DNA of 60,477 bases from Fuscibacter oryzae (GTDB taxonomy: Bacteria; Pseudomonadota; Alphaproteobacteria; Rhodobacterales; Rhodobacteraceae), in the NCBI RefSeq assembly GCF_016765795.1, contig NZ_JAESVP010000014.1, positions 1-60,477 on the forward strand. Direction: 5' to 3'. Below, in pieces: positions 25,883 through 36,157 of this stretch; the first letter of the stretch is position 1; each line of letters begins with the position of its first letter. Made by a program: the position numbers and the translations under genes. The notes under the pieces are model-generated. The model was not told where the DNA came from, did not search any database, and was given only the letters and a program-made list of their open reading frames with translations.

Positions 25883-27475
25883 TCAGATCGGCAGGAAGCG
25901 CGGCAGTTTGGCCATGGCAAGGCCCATCAGGCGTTGCAGCCGGGCCTCGGCATCCGCCTCGGTCTCATTGGGGTTGATGGGGGTGGTAAAGCGCACCAGC
26001 GCCCCGTCGGTCCGCCCCAGCATGACGCCATCGGCGATCACGCTGACCTTGGCCAGAACATCATTGGTCATCCGCTTGCCGCGCTGTTCGAACCAGTAAT
26101 AGACCAGTTGCTTTGACAGCCCCTTCTGGATCACGGCGCGGTTCACCTGAAACGTGCCATAGGGCGTGCCGGGCAGGGTGACGGTATGGGGTTCCAGCGA
26201 GAAGATCTCCCACCCGCCGACCGGCAGGCAAACCTCTGGCGAATGGATGCCGTCACCATTGGTCTGGTTGGCATAGAAGGCGGAAAAGAAGTTGACCTGA
26301 TCGCGCTCGCCCGGTGCGCTATAGGTGATGTTGGCATAATCGGTCGCGGCCAGAACCTTGGCAATATCGGCGTCCAGCACCGTGGACGAACCTGACCATT
26401 CCCCCATCCGCTGGGGGAAAAGGGCAAAGCTGTCACGGGTGACGGGCACGACCTCGGCGGTGCCGCGCCAGGCCCAGAGACCAGAGAAGGCCAGCGTGAT
26501 CACGGCGGCCAGCGCCATCGCGGTCGAGGGCCGGATCATCGTGACCCGCCCCAGAATGCCGCCCAGGCCCTGGGTATCAAGGTCGATCGCATCCATCAGC
26601 GGCAGGGGGTTGGGCGTCAGCCGTTGCAACGCCACCGCCAGCAGCGCCAGCAGGGCGATGCACAACAGAAAGATCACCCAGCCTTCGAAGAAATGCAGGA
26701 AGCCTTCGGCCTGCTCGATCCCGTAGGAATTGACCAAAATGCCGATCACCCCGATGCGGAACGAGTTCATCAGCACAGTCAGCGGCACCGCCGACAGCAT
26801 CAGCACCGCCTTGTGCCAGAACGGCCCGCGATACAGGATCGCCGTCAGATAGGTGAAGGACAGGATCGGGAACAGATAGCGCAGGCCCGAACAGGCCTCG
26901 GCCACTTGCAGCTTGTAGACGCCAAGATCGATGATGTTGCCTTCAAGGAACACCGGCACATCGGCAAGCCGCACGAACCACACCCCGATGACCGAGGAAA
27001 CCTGCTGCAGGAAGATATTCATCTTCCAATAGATCATCTGCGGCAGCGGCAGCATGAAGATCAGGTGCAGCACGGGCAGCTGGTGGCGGATGCCGCGCTT
27101 CCAGCCGAAGATGGTCAACACCACGCCGCCGGTCCAGATGATCATCGCATAGGTCACGATGTCGGGCACGCGGGCCAGATTGCCCAAAAGGGCGACCAGC
27201 AGGCCAAAGACGATCACCCCCACCCCACGGGCGCGGTCGGTCGGCACCTCGGTGACGGCGGGGCCATTGCGCAATTCGCGCAGGAACAGATAGAGCGAAA
27301 TCATCGGGATCAGCGGCCCGTGGCTGTATTCGGGCGTGGACCACGCCTGCCCCAATGACACGATGCCGATCCAGAACAGCGGAAGCGAGCCTGCGACCAG
27401 CAGGATGAACCAGAACAGTCCCGGTGCGTTCAGCGAGGCCGTCAGCGGCCGCCCTACCCCGTTGGCTGTCGTCAT
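25883..27475 (-). CDS. xrtD: Exosortase D fused to EpsI domain (VPLPA-CTERM-specific)
   Basis: A 530-residue membrane cysteine transpeptidase thought to process proteins with a VPLPA-CTERM tail. The N-terminal half has about eight helices carrying the exosortase residues: Cys195 in [11 protein letters not shown], Arg240 in [10 protein letters not shown] and His261 in FLHFFEGW. The C-terminal portion (from about 345) is an EpsI domain with [16 protein letters not shown], the usual fusion in this subtype. The ATG at 27475 has AAGGAC upstream. Two candidate substrates are encoded on the plasmid (9.6 kb and 37.9 kb). Its operon partners (TPR protein, Wza, barrel, priming transferase) match known exosortase/exopolysaccharide clusters. 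Confidence 0.93.
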   Translation of the reverse strand: MTTANGVGRPLTASLNAPGLFWFILLVAGSLPLFWIGIVSLGQAWSTPEYSHGPLIPMISLYLFLRELRNGPAVTEVPTDRARGVGVIVFGLLVALLGNLARVPDIVTYAMIIWTGGVVLTIFGWKRGIRHQLPVLHLIFMLPLPQMIYWKMNIFLQQVSSVIGVWFVRLADVPVFLEGNIIDLGVYKLQVAEACSGLRYLFPILSFTYLTAILYRGPFWHKAVLMLSAVPLTVLMNSFRIGVIGILVNSYGIEQAEGFLHFFEGWVIFLLCIALLALLAVALQRLTPNPLPLMDAIDLDTQGLGGILGRVTMIRPSTAMALAAVITLAFSGLWAWRGTAEVVPVTRDSFALFPQRMGEWSGSSTVLDADIAKVLAATDYANITYSAPGERDQVNFFSAFYANQTNGDGIHSPEVCLPVGGWEIFSLEPHTVTLPGTPYGTFQVNRAVIQKGLSKQLVYYWFEQRGKRMTNDVLAKVSVIADGVMLGRTDGALVRFTTPINPNETEADAEARLQRLMGLAMAKLPRFLPI

Positions 27476-27640
27476 GGGCCGTCCTTTCCCGTCACTCAAT
27501 ACCTTGCCGCCTCTTGCGGGGCGCGAATGCAACCCGGCGAAGATAGCGTGCAAACGCAGAAAAAGCGACGCGGAAAAGCCCGCATCCCCCCTGCCCCTCA
27601 CCGGGTTGTGAGCGGGAAAAGCGGCAAGCCTTGGCCCCAA

Positions 27641-29053
27641 TCAGGGCGCGAAGCTGACCGAACGGCCGAGGGTGACAAAGACCGAGTTCGACTGCGCGGT
27701 GCCGGTGATTTCCTTGTCGCTGTAGGTATGGGCGTAACCCGCCGACAGCTGCCAGTCATTCACCAGATCCAGCGTATAGGATGCTTGCAGGCGCGCGCGC
27801 TCTCGGTCCTGACCGACGGCATCGCTGTCGATGTTCAGGTAATCAAGGCTCAGGTCCAGCCCGCTTGACGGCGTGAGGTCATGGCTCCAGCCCAGGTTAA
27901 GCCGGGTGGTGTCGATGTTCTCGCTCTGGTCGTTGGTTGCAAAGCGGCGGCTGACCTGGGCGCGCAGCGCGCCCTGCGGCAGATCGCGGCCATAGCTGAG
28001 CGTGCCCGCCAGCCCGTTCTTGCCGCCCGACTGAAAGCTGGGCCCGATGGCCAGCGACAGGGTGCCGTTCGGCAGATCCATGGCGCGGGTCAGTTGCAGG
28101 TCGGTCCGGGTCTTGCCGTCGGTGCCGATGTCATGGGCCAAGGACAGGCCCACCGTGCCGTTGACCAGCTCATGCGACAGCGCGAGATTGCCGTTCAGAC
28201 CCGAGTCCTCGGTATGCACCCGGCCAGGGCCGATGCCCTGATCTTCCTCGATCCAGGTCTGGCCCAAAGAAGCATTCAGCGTGGTCGCATCGTTGATGGC
28301 ATAGCTCAGCCCCAGAACCGCGCGGCGGGTGGTGCGGTCGGTCTGGTCAATATCCTCGGCGCTGTAATCGGATTGTGAGACGGTAAAGCTGAGGCCCGTG
28401 CGCGCGCCGGGGCGGAAGGTGGCGCCGACCGACAGGTTGGTGCGCGTGGTGTCGTAAAGATCGGGATCAACCGTATCCTGAAACCGCCGCTCGTTGCGGC
28501 TGGCGGCAAAGTTCATGCCGAAGGGGCCTTCCAGCCCGGTTTCGAATTTCAGCGAGGCTTGCCGGGTTTCGCGCGATCCTGCCGCCGCCGTGGTCAGATC
28601 GCCGGAATCAACCGGGTTTTCCGGGTCGGGGATCAGCAGCAGCGGGTCAAAGAACGCCACATCGACCTTGTTGTACTTCGCACCAAAGCTCAGCTGGCTG
28701 TTCGCGCCCTGCCGGGCATAGTTCAGGTTCAGCGTGCCGTTGTCGAAGGCGCTGTCCTGCCCCTGCCCCGCCATGTCGGACAGGCGCAGCACGCCGCTGG
28801 CCCCGAAGGACAGCTGACTGGTTGCGGTTTCGCTGGAATAGCTTAGCCCCAGCTTGTTATCGAGCCAGGTGCTGGTGCCCGCCGAGGTCGGATCAAGCCC
28901 CAGGTTGTCATTGGCATTCAGGGTCGAGCTGTAGCTGAAGGTCACCGCCGGGTTTGGCAGATCCTGCGCCAGGGCTGCAACCGAGGTCAGCGCAACCCCC
29001 GCAAGCCCTGCCCCGGTAAGGGCAAAGGACCATGTGCGGTTCATCTTGCGCAT
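27641..29053 (-). CDS. Outer-membrane beta-barrel protein of the exosortase/EPS cluster
   Basis: A 470-residue protein with a Sec signal (cleaved near AALAQ-DLPNP) and many alternating-polarity strands (for example TRTNLSVGATFRPGART, TTLNASLGQTW), ending in an aromatic-poor but barrel-like tail (VFVTLGRSVSF). It resembles the putative surface barrel proteins that accompany PEP-CTERM/exosortase EPS loci. The start is either of two nearby ATGs (29053 or 29044). It begins 4 bp after the Wza-type gene stop, so they are coupled. It may help the polymer leave the cell, but its function is unproven. Confidence 0.75.
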   Translation of the reverse strand: MRKMNRTWSFALTGAGLAGVALTSVAALAQDLPNPAVTFSYSSTLNANDNLGLDPTSAGTSTWLDNKLGLSYSSETATSQLSFGASGVLRLSDMAGQGQDSAFDNGTLNLNYARQGANSQLSFGAKYNKVDVAFFDPLLLIPDPENPVDSGDLTTAAAGSRETRQASLKFETGLEGPFGMNFAASRNERRFQDTVDPDLYDTTRTNLSVGATFRPGARTGLSFTVSQSDYSAEDIDQTDRTTRRAVLGLSYAINDATTLNASLGQTWIEEDQGIGPGRVHTEDSGLNGNLALSHELVNGTVGLSLAHDIGTDGKTRTDLQLTRAMDLPNGTLSLAIGPSFQSGGKNGLAGTLSYGRDLPQGALRAQVSRRFATNDQSENIDTTRLNLGWSHDLTPSSGLDLSLDYLNIDSDAVGQDRERARLQASYTLDLVNDWQLSAGYAHTYSDKEITGTAQSNSVFVTLGRSVSFAP

Positions 29054-29057
29054 CGGC

Positions 29058-29699
29058 TTACTCGAACAGCTTGCGTTGCGGCACCACGATGACATCGCCA
29101 TCGGCCAGCTGGGTCATGCCGCTGATCCGGCCCGTGCCGCCGCCAACCTGCTTCATGCTGAAGAGCCACACCTCATCGGCGCCGGTCTTGGCATTCTTGC
29201 GGTGCAGCTCGATCCGCTTGTCGGCGGCGAATTTCGACAGCGCCCCGGCTTGCGCCAGGAATTGCAGCAGATTGGTATCGGGTTCGACCTTTTTCTGGCC
29301 CGGTGCGCCGACCTCGCCCATGACATAAACGCTCATCGTGGCGGGGTCTGCCGCGACGCCACCGCCAACGGCCGGGGCCGCAGCTGCGCCGACACTGGCG
29401 ACCGAGATATAGACGGTGGGCGGAGAGGCAAAGCTGGGGGCCAGCGCTGCGGTCAGGGCGGCGCGCACCTGATCGGGGGTCTGGCCCCCGGCGCGCAGCG
29501 TGCCCGCCTGCGGGAAGGTGATCGAGCCGTTGGGCAGCACCAGAGTCGAGCGGTCCAGGCTGGGGTCTTCGACCACCTCGACCTGAAGCACGTCACCGGG
29601 ACGCAGAAGATAGCCCGCATCCTGCGCGGATACCGGATGCGCCATCAGCGCGAAGGCGACCGACAGGAAAGCGGCCAGGCGATAGAAGAGCTTCGTCAT
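29058..29699 (-). CDS. Polysaccharide export protein, Wza/OtnA-like
   Basis: A 213-residue periplasmic/outer-membrane export component. A signal peptide (MTKLFYRLAAFLSVAFALMA, cleaved near VSAQ) is followed by the poly-export motif YLLRPGDVLQVEVVEDPSLDR, then a SLBB-like domain with VYVMGEVGAPGQ. It ends in the family signature LADGDVIVVPQRKLFE. It has no lipobox cysteine, unlike classical Wza, and is short; this fits the EpsA-type export proteins of exosortase clusters. It would dock with the Wzz protein at 34.6 kb. Confidence 0.92.
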   Translation of the reverse strand: MTKLFYRLAAFLSVAFALMAHPVSAQDAGYLLRPGDVLQVEVVEDPSLDRSTLVLPNGSITFPQAGTLRAGGQTPDQVRAALTAALAPSFASPPTVYISVASVGAAAAPAVGGGVAADPATMSVYVMGEVGAPGQKKVEPDTNLLQFLAQAGALSKFAADKRIELHRKNAKTGADEVWLFSMKQVGGGTGRISGMTQLADGDVIVVPQRKLFE

Positions 29700-29779
29700 G
29701 GTAAGATCCGGTCCATGCTGAAAGGTTTGGCACAGCATCGAAAACAATCGTCCGACCTGCAAGCAGGTCTTGCACGAAG

Positions 29780-29808
29780 ACGCGGCAGTTGATGCCTTTC
29801 TGCCGCGT
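29780..29808. other. Stem-loop between the TPR and Wza-type genes
   Basis: A perfect 9-bp inverted repeat ACGCGGCAG / CTGCCGCGT with an 11-base loop lies in the 144-bp gap inside an otherwise tight operon. On the minus strand, which is the transcribed one, no U run follows, so an mRNA stability or processing element is more likely than a terminator. Confidence 0.45.
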
Positions 29809-29843
29809 TTTCTGTCGGTTTTCCGCTTATGCGTCGGGGATGG

Positions 29844-32312
29844 TCAGTTATTCCCCTGGGTGGCCGGGGTGGTTTCAAGCCGGGTGATCTCGGCCTGAAC
29901 CTTGTCGGCCAGCGCCGCTGGCGGGGCGGGAACCGTGCTGGCCACCTTGTTCAGGATCGCCAGCGCCTCGTCCTTGCGGCCCATCGCGCCATAGGTCATG
30001 GCCAGATGGTACTGCACCGCCGGATCGTCGGGCAGGCCCTTGGCGGCAGGTTCCAGCGCGGACAGCGCCTCGTCCAGGCTGCCACGGCGGAAGGAGATCC
30101 AGCCATAGGTGTCCTGGAAGGCGGGCTGATCGGCACCGCGCAGGCGCCGCGCGATCACATAGGCGCGGTCAAGGCTGGCTGCATCGTCGCGGTGATCGGC
30201 CAAGAGGCTGGCCAGGTTGTTGGCCACAACCAGCCAGTTGCTGTCTTCGGTATAAAGCGTCTCGTAAAGCGCGATCGCGCCATCCACATCGCCCGACCGT
30301 TCCAGAGCGCCGGCCTTGGCCCACCGCAGAAGCTTGCTGGCAGGCACGGCTTGCAGCGATGCGTCCAGCGATGTGGCTGCCCCCGCCGCATCGCCCGAAG
30401 CGGTCTGGATGTTCACCAGCGCCAGCCAGCCTTGTTCAAAGGTGGGGGCTTTGATCGTCAGCTCTTGCAGGCGGGCAATCGCCTCGGGCACCTTGTTGGA
30501 CGAGGACAGCACCAAGGCATGCAGCAGCCCGACGGCGGGCTGATCGGGGTATTTCGTCTCCAGATCCGCAATCTGGGCCAGCGCCTGATCGTAATCGCCG
30601 CGCCGCACCGCATCGCGCACCAGAATCATCTGGGCATCGGGGCGGCTGTCTTGTGAGGCGAGGCCTTCGAGGAACTGGGTCAGCTCTGTTTCCTGACCGC
30701 TGGCGGCCAGAAGGCGGGCCTTGAGCGCGTCGGCGGTGCGGTGGGCGGCATCGGTCTTGCCCGCCTCCAGCGTGCGCACGATATGATCGGCGCGGCCCCA
30801 GTCCTTCATTTGCAGATACAGGCCACCAAGGGCCCCCAGAATATCAACATTGTCCGGCTCGCGGCGCAGCGCGTTCAACAGCGTATCTTCGGACGGCTGC
30901 AACTTGCCTTGCGTCTGCAACAGGCCCGCATAGCGCAAGGATTCCGCCGGGGCCTGCCCCGAAGCCTCGACCGCCTGCGACAGCATGTCGGCCATCAGTT
31001 CGGTGTTGCCCTCGCGCTCATGCGCGCGGGCCATCAGCGTCATTACCTCGGCATCGCGGGGGTTCTGCTCCAGCGCGGTGCGCAGTGCGATCAGCGCATC
31101 GCCGGTCTTGTCATCGTCGATCAGCCACGAGGCTTTCAGCTTCAGCGCCTGGGCATTGCTGGCATCGGCCTGCAACACCTCTTCCACGATGGCGCGGGCC
31201 CCCACTTCGTTGCCGGTTTGCGACAGCATCTGCGCCAGAGAGATGCGGATGGCGGAAATCTCGGGGGCGGTGGGGTTGCCCTCGACGATCTTTTGCAGCG
31301 CGGCAATCGCCTCGGCCTGCTTGCCCGCCTCGAAATCCAGCCCCGCCAGCATGGATTGAAGCAGGGGTGCATGGGGCGAAGACGGCATGGCCGCGATATA
31401 GCCTTCAATCTCGGCGCGGGCAGCATCGTTGCCCTTGGTCTGCAACAGGAACTGGATCATGCGCAGGCGGGGGGGCAGGTCGTCCTTGGCGGGGTCGATC
31501 TCGGCGCGGATCGCCTGTTCGGCGGCCTCGGTATTGTTCTGCGACATATACCAGGCAATCAGCATTTCCCGCGTCTTGGCATCATCGGGCTTGCGCGCAA
31601 TCATCGCCTTGAGATGTTCGGTGATCTTGTCGGTCTCGCCCATCTGGTACAGCAGCGCCAACCGCAGGGTGTAGAAATCGTCATAACCGGGATCGACCTT
31701 GATCCCCTCGTCGATCAGGGTCAGCGCCGCCGCATAGTCATTCTTGCGGCTTTTTTCGTCGGCCAGGAACTTGCGCAGCAAGGACAGCTTGGGGTTGGCC
31801 GCAAGCAGCGTCTCTGCCTCGGTCACCAGCTTGTCCGTGATCGTGTCATCCTTGACCAGCAGCGCCTTGCGGTAGTCACTGATCAGCACCAGAGCCTTTG
31901 CCCCGGCATCCTCGGGCTTGGCCTTGGCGGCAGCGGCGGCATATTTCTCGGCATCATCCCAGGCGCCGTTGGTCATGGCCATTTCGGCCAGGGCGACATT
32001 GCCTTCGAAATCGTCGGGATATTGTTCGACCAGACGCAGATACTGGCCATAGGCTTCGCGCAGATTGCCCTTTTCGCGCTGGATGCGGGCATAGGTCTGG
32101 CGCGCCTCGCGGTGCTGGCCGTTCAACTGAAAGACGTTGCGCAACTCGACCAGGGCGCGGTCTGTGTCGCCCTTCTGCAAAAGCTCCAGGCTCGCCTGAT
32201 AATGCGCTTCGGCCTTTTCCTCAGAGGACTGGCAGGCTGAAAGCAGGCTGATGGCCAAAGCCATCGTCGTTCCCAAGGCAATACGTCTGATCGTCAATTT
32301 TCTCGTCCACAC
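29844..32312 (-). CDS. TPR-repeat lipoprotein of the exosortase/EPS system (PrsT-like)
   Basis: An 822-residue periplasmic scaffold. The N-terminus (GTG at 32312, or TTG at 32315) leads into a hydrophobic signal with lipobox LLSACQSS, so it should be a lipoprotein. The rest is about 18-20 tetratricopeptide repeats (for example AHYQASLELLQKGDTDRALV, NQHREARQTYARIQREKGN-like units). Length and context match the TPR protein typical of PEP-CTERM/exosortase loci, which probably organises export proteins. The frame is open upstream to 32543, but that part overlaps the priming transferase and is not coding. Confidence 0.87.
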   Translation of the reverse strand: MWTRKLTIRRIALGTTMALAISLLSACQSSEEKAEAHYQASLELLQKGDTDRALVELRNVFQLNGQHREARQTYARIQREKGNLREAYGQYLRLVEQYPDDFEGNVALAEMAMTNGAWDDAEKYAAAAAKAKPEDAGAKALVLISDYRKALLVKDDTITDKLVTEAETLLAANPKLSLLRKFLADEKSRKNDYAAALTLIDEGIKVDPGYDDFYTLRLALLYQMGETDKITEHLKAMIARKPDDAKTREMLIAWYMSQNNTEAAEQAIRAEIDPAKDDLPPRLRMIQFLLQTKGNDAARAEIEGYIAAMPSSPHAPLLQSMLAGLDFEAGKQAEAIAALQKIVEGNPTAPEISAIRISLAQMLSQTGNEVGARAIVEEVLQADASNAQALKLKASWLIDDDKTGDALIALRTALEQNPRDAEVMTLMARAHEREGNTELMADMLSQAVEASGQAPAESLRYAGLLQTQGKLQPSEDTLLNALRREPDNVDILGALGGLYLQMKDWGRADHIVRTLEAGKTDAAHRTADALKARLLAASGQETELTQFLEGLASQDSRPDAQMILVRDAVRRGDYDQALAQIADLETKYPDQPAVGLLHALVLSSSNKVPEAIARLQELTIKAPTFEQGWLALVNIQTASGDAAGAATSLDASLQAVPASKLLRWAKAGALERSGDVDGAIALYETLYTEDSNWLVVANNLASLLADHRDDAASLDRAYVIARRLRGADQPAFQDTYGWISFRRGSLDEALSALEPAAKGLPDDPAVQYHLAMTYGAMGRKDEALAILNKVASTVPAPPAALADKVQAEITRLETTPATQGNN

Positions 32313-32370
32313 CAAGACCCCGCCGCCCTTGCGGGCCGCGAGCGTCAACCCCAGCAATGCGGGAAGTATC

Positions 32371-33075
32371 TCAGTATCCGGTCCCGCGCACAACGACCGA
32401 GACGGTACGGACCAAAATCGACAAATCCGTGACCAGAGAAAGGTTGGCGTAATAGTCGGCATCAAACTTGGCGCGGCCGGCAAAGGTGCCGTGATTGCGG
32501 TCCGAGATCTGCCACGGCCCGGTGATGCCGGGGCGCAGCGCATAATAGGCGCGGCCGGGGTACAGTTCTTGCTGGTCCACCATCATCGGGCGCGGGCCGA
32601 CCAGCGACATGTCGCCCTTCAGCACGTTCCACAACTGCGGCAGCTCATCCAGCGAGGTCTTGCGCAGCAGGCGGCCCACACGGGTGATGCGCGGATCGTC
32701 CTTGAGCTTTTGCGTCTCATCCCATTCGCAGCGCGCGACGGGGTTCTTGGCAAGATAGGCCGCCAGATAGCCCTCGGCATCGGGCACCATGGTGCGGATC
32801 TTGACCATGTGGAAGATGCGGCCGTTCTTCGTCACGCGCTTTTGCAGGAAGAAGGGCGAGGCGCCGTCCCGGGCGACCAGCAGCGCCATGACGAGGACGA
32901 CGGGCAGCGTTACCGGCAGGGCGATCAGGACAAGAAGTGTATCGAGCGCACGCTTGAAGACACTGCGATAAATATGGCCGGTCTGAATTTTCGGAAGGGA
33001 AGGAAGCGCGTCGGCCGCAGTGGTCACGATGGCTTCGGGGGTGCTGAAATTTTGGAAATGAACAACCATAATCAA
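32371..33075 (-). CDS. Undecaprenyl-phosphate sugar-1-phosphate (priming) transferase
   Basis: Small bacterial sugar transferase (234 residues) that starts repeat-unit synthesis on the lipid carrier. A membrane helix (TLLVLIALPVTLPVVLVMAL) is followed by the cytoplasmic catalytic domain with FFLQKRV, KIRTM, a DELPQLWNVLKGDMSLVGPRP signature and a C-terminal ISDRNHGTFAGRAKFDADYY. It lacks the extra N-terminal helices of WbaP-like enzymes, so it is of the short type (ExoY/PglC-like). It is the first gene of the minus-strand EPS operon. Confidence 0.94.
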   Translation of the reverse strand: MIMVVHFQNFSTPEAIVTTAADALPSLPKIQTGHIYRSVFKRALDTLLVLIALPVTLPVVLVMALLVARDGASPFFLQKRVTKNGRIFHMVKIRTMVPDAEGYLAAYLAKNPVARCEWDETQKLKDDPRITRVGRLLRKTSLDELPQLWNVLKGDMSLVGPRPMMVDQQELYPGRAYYALRPGITGPWQISDRNHGTFAGRAKFDADYYANLSLVTDLSILVRTVSVVVRGTGY

Positions 33076-33732
33076 CCTCTGCTTGCACCAGTGATGGTAG
33101 CTTTGAAAGGGGCAGAACTATCAGTTTAGCGGGATGGAGGATGGGCCGGGACCACGTTTACCACCTGTCAACTATCCTACCAGCTATCGCGTCTTAGTGA
33201 ACCTACGGTAAAACCTACTCGTCGTTTTTTAGCCGTATTTTCTGTTCTTTGCGACTATTTTCTGGCACTGCACAATCGTTATGCACTTGCAGCACGAGGT
33301 GTGGTTTCTGCGATGTGAACAATGCAGCGTTTGTTGGGGTTTTTAGCGATTTCAGGAACCAATGGTGCCCGTTTTGACCGAATCCTCAAGAATCACATCG
33401 GCAGAAAACCACCAATCCCCCTGTCTTTTCGGCAGGCATCTGCCGTGGGCTTCGGGGCTGATGCTGCACACGCCGCAATTCGGCTATATAATTGTCCTAA
33501 ACGCCTTGTTAGCATTCTTGGGGCAGCTTGCCGGGTCGAACCGGGAGGTCGGTTTTGCATGACCGCCCCGGCGTCAGGGTTGGCGCGGGTGTGAAAGTGG
33601 GGCGCGTAAGATGCAGGATTCCCCTTGGGGCAGACCGCGGGCATCTTCGGCAGGTTCTGTCGGGGCTGCACGGTCTTGTGTATTGTCCGGCTGGCTGTTT
33701 CCCGATCTGAAGTTTTGGATTAACTGAACAGC
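33076..33732. promoter_or_regulatory. Divergent promoter region of the two EPS operons
   Basis: About 650 bp without a convincing gene; short frames here have atypical composition and no ribosome-binding sites. It is AT-richer between about 33160 and 33300 and should contain the promoters for both diverging operons. I see no clear terminator, RNA gene or long repeat, and cannot place -35/-10 boxes with confidence. Confidence 0.5.
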
Positions 33733-34590
33733 ATGATGGCCCGCCCCATTCTATATGCAGATTACTTCGGACTGAGCGAACGCCCCTTCGCGCTGCAACC
33801 CGACCCCAGTTTCATCTACTGGTCGGGTCAGCATCGCCGCGCGTTTTCGGTGCTGGAATTCGGCATCATGTCCAGCGCGCCGATCACGCTCATCACCGGC
33901 GAGATCGGGGCGGGCAAGACCACACTTCTGCGTGCGCTGCTGGACCGGCTGGATGACCATGTGATCGTCGGCCTGATCTCGAATGCGCAAGGCGGGCGCG
34001 GAGAGCTGATCCAGTGGGTGCTGAATGCGCTGGATGTCGATATCGAGCCGGGCGAGACCTATGTGCAGCTGTTCCAGAAGCTGCAGGAATTCATCATCGG
34101 CGAATATGCCATGGGCCGGAAGGTCATCCTGATCTTTGACGAGGCGCAAAACCTCTCGATCGAGGGGCTGGAGGAGCTGCGGCTTCTGACCAACATCAAT
34201 TCGGGCAAGGACGAGCTGCTGCAGCTGATCCTGGTGGGTCAGCCGGAATTGCGCGATCTGGTCTTGAACCCGCGGATGCGCCAGTTGGCGCAGCGCATCA
34301 CCGCCAGCTTTCACCTGACGCCGATGGACTTGCCCGCGACCGAGCATTACATCTCGCACCGCCTGCGCCATGCCGGTGGCTCGGGTGAGGAATTCACCCC
34401 CGAGGCGATCGCCGAAATTCATCAGGTGACCCGGGGCATTCCCCGCCTGGTCAACCAGATGTGCGATTTCGCCATGCTTTATGCCTGGAGCGCGGAAAGC
34501 CACACCGTTACCGAACAGATCATCGATGAGGTGCTGAAGGACCAGGTGTTCTTTGGCGCCCACGGGATCCCCGAGGAGAAGCCCGCCTGA
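33733..34590 (+). CDS. AAA ATPase of the exosortase/EPS system (ExeA-like)
   Basis: A 285-residue ATPase of the type found in PEP-CTERM/exosortase loci and related to the secretion ATPase ExeA. It opens with YADYFGLSERPFALQPDPSF. Walker A is GEIGAGKTT (56-64) and Walker B LIFDEAQN (133-140). A sensor-like GQPELRDLV and a C-terminal ITRGIPRL-like segment (here VTRGIPRLVNQMCD) follow. Its role in polymer export is inferred from conserved gene neighbourhoods. It begins the plus-strand EPS operon, and the Wzz gene follows within 2 bp. Confidence 0.92.
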   Translation: MMARPILYADYFGLSERPFALQPDPSFIYWSGQHRRAFSVLEFGIMSSAPITLITGEIGAGKTTLLRALLDRLDDHVIVGLISNAQGGRGELIQWVLNALDVDIEPGETYVQLFQKLQEFIIGEYAMGRKVILIFDEAQNLSIEGLEELRLLTNINSGKDELLQLILVGQPELRDLVLNPRMRQLAQRITASFHLTPMDLPATEHYISHRLRHAGGSGEEFTPEAIAEIHQVTRGIPRLVNQMCDFAMLYAWSAESHTVTEQIIDEVLKDQVFFGAHGIPEEKPA

Positions 34591-34591
34591 C

Positions 34592-36106
34592 ATGAAATAC
34601 TATCTGAAGCTTTTCCTGCGCCGGCTGCCGATCTTCATGCTGGTCGCCATGGTGATCTCGGTCATCTCGTTTGGCGTGGCCGTGTCCCTGCCGCCGGTTT
34701 TCGTCAGCCAGGCACGGTTCCTGCTGGAATCCTCCCAGATCCCTTCGGCCCTTGCTCCGCCCACGGTGGATACACCAGCACGCGAACAGTTGCAGCTGTT
34801 TGAGCAAAGATTGATCAATCGGGCAAACCTTCTGGATATTGCCCGCAGGCTTGAGGTGCTTCCCGATCAGGGCCGTATGACGCCGGATGAAGTCTTCGCG
34901 GCGATGCGTGACCAGACTACGGTGTCATCAAGCGTTACAAAAGATGGCGCCTCGATCATGACCGTCAGCTTCCAGTCGCGGTCGGGCCGCAAGGCGGCGG
35001 CGGTGATGAACGAATACATGGCCGTCATCCAGCGCGAGGACGTCGAAAGCCGCACCGGACGCGCGGGCCAGACCCAGGATTTCTTCCAGCAGGAAGTAGA
35101 CCGGCTGAATGCTGATTTGGCGACGATTTCCGCCAAGCTGATCGAGTTCAAGACCACGAATTCCGATGCCCTGCCGGATGGCCAGCCCTATCGTCTTGGC
35201 CAGCAGGGTATTCTGCAAGAGCGTATAGCCCAGTCGGACCGTGAGGTTTCGACCCTGAAAACCCAGCGCGCGCGCCTGATCGAGATCTTCAATACGACCG
35301 GCCAGATTCAGGGGGTCGAGGGCGTCAAGCTGACACCAGAGCAAAAGCAGCTTGAGGATCTGCGCAACCAGTTGAGCCAGGCTCAGGCCGTCTATGCGCC
35401 GACCAATCCCAAGATCAAGGTGCTGGAAGGCCAGATCAAGAAGATGGAGGCCTTGGTGGCCCAGCAACTTGGCACGGTTCAGTCCGGGGCCTCGCCGCTG
35501 GATCTGCAATTGGCGGACATCGATTCTCGGGTTTCGGCGCTGGAAGATCAGAAGGCCCAGACGCAGACCGTGCTCGACAAGCTGAACGATGCCATCGCCC
35601 GCACCGCCGCCAACGGAGTGCAGCTGGAGGCGCTGGAGCGCGATTATTCCAATATTCAGGGCCAGTACAACGCTGCCGTGGCCAATCTGGCCAAGGCCAG
35701 CACAGGCGAACGGATCGAAACCCTGTCACGCGGTCAGCGCCTGACCGTTCTGGAGCAGCCCATCGTGCCCAATGCCCCGGCCAAACCCAACCGGGTGTTG
35801 ATGGCCGGGGGCGGTACGTTGTTCGGTATTCTGGCGGGTCTTGGCCTGATCGTGCTGATCGAGAAACTGAACAGTGCGCCGCGTCGCCCCGAGGCCATCG
35901 TGCGCAAGCTGGGGATCACACCTTTGGCCACGCTGCCCTATCTGCAATCGCACAGCGAACAGGTGCGCAAGCGCCGCCTCAGCATGGGGGTGACCCTTGC
36001 TATCATGATTGGTGTGCCGCTCGCGGTTTGGGCAGTCCACACTTATTACATGCCATTGGATCTTCTGGCGCAGAAGGTCGGGAACAGGTTCGGGTTGCGC
36101 TGGTAA
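34592..36106 (+). CDS. Chain-length determinant protein (Wzz/GumC-like polysaccharide co-polymerase)
   Basis: A 504-residue inner-membrane protein controlling polymer length and bridging to the export channel. TM1 is near residues 13-33. A long periplasmic region with coiled coils spans about 150-380 (including DRLNADLATISAKLIEFK), and C-terminal helices sit near 405-425 and 465-485. The proline/glycine-rich motif before TM2 appears as VLEQPIVPNAPAKPNRV. It lacks a kinase domain; the kinase is the next gene, giving a two-gene Wzz/BY-kinase pair. The ATG at 34592 follows the previous stop directly. Confidence 0.9.
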   Translation: MKYYLKLFLRRLPIFMLVAMVISVISFGVAVSLPPVFVSQARFLLESSQIPSALAPPTVDTPAREQLQLFEQRLINRANLLDIARRLEVLPDQGRMTPDEVFAAMRDQTTVSSSVTKDGASIMTVSFQSRSGRKAAAVMNEYMAVIQREDVESRTGRAGQTQDFFQQEVDRLNADLATISAKLIEFKTTNSDALPDGQPYRLGQQGILQERIAQSDREVSTLKTQRARLIEIFNTTGQIQGVEGVKLTPEQKQLEDLRNQLSQAQAVYAPTNPKIKVLEGQIKKMEALVAQQLGTVQSGASPLDLQLADIDSRVSALEDQKAQTQTVLDKLNDAIARTAANGVQLEALERDYSNIQGQYNAAVANLAKASTGERIETLSRGQRLTVLEQPIVPNAPAKPNRVLMAGGGTLFGILAGLGLIVLIEKLNSAPRRPEAIVRKLGITPLATLPYLQSHSEQVRKRRLSMGVTLAIMIGVPLAVWAVHTYYMPLDLLAQKVGNRFGLRW

Positions 36107-36157
36107 GCGCTGCCCCTGACTGGCCCTGAAGGGGCCGGGCATTGACGGAGAGAGCAG

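Noticed and set aside
33322-33594. Short open frame in the EPS divergent region
   Set aside because: No ribosome-binding site, odd composition and no recognisable features; treated as non-coding.
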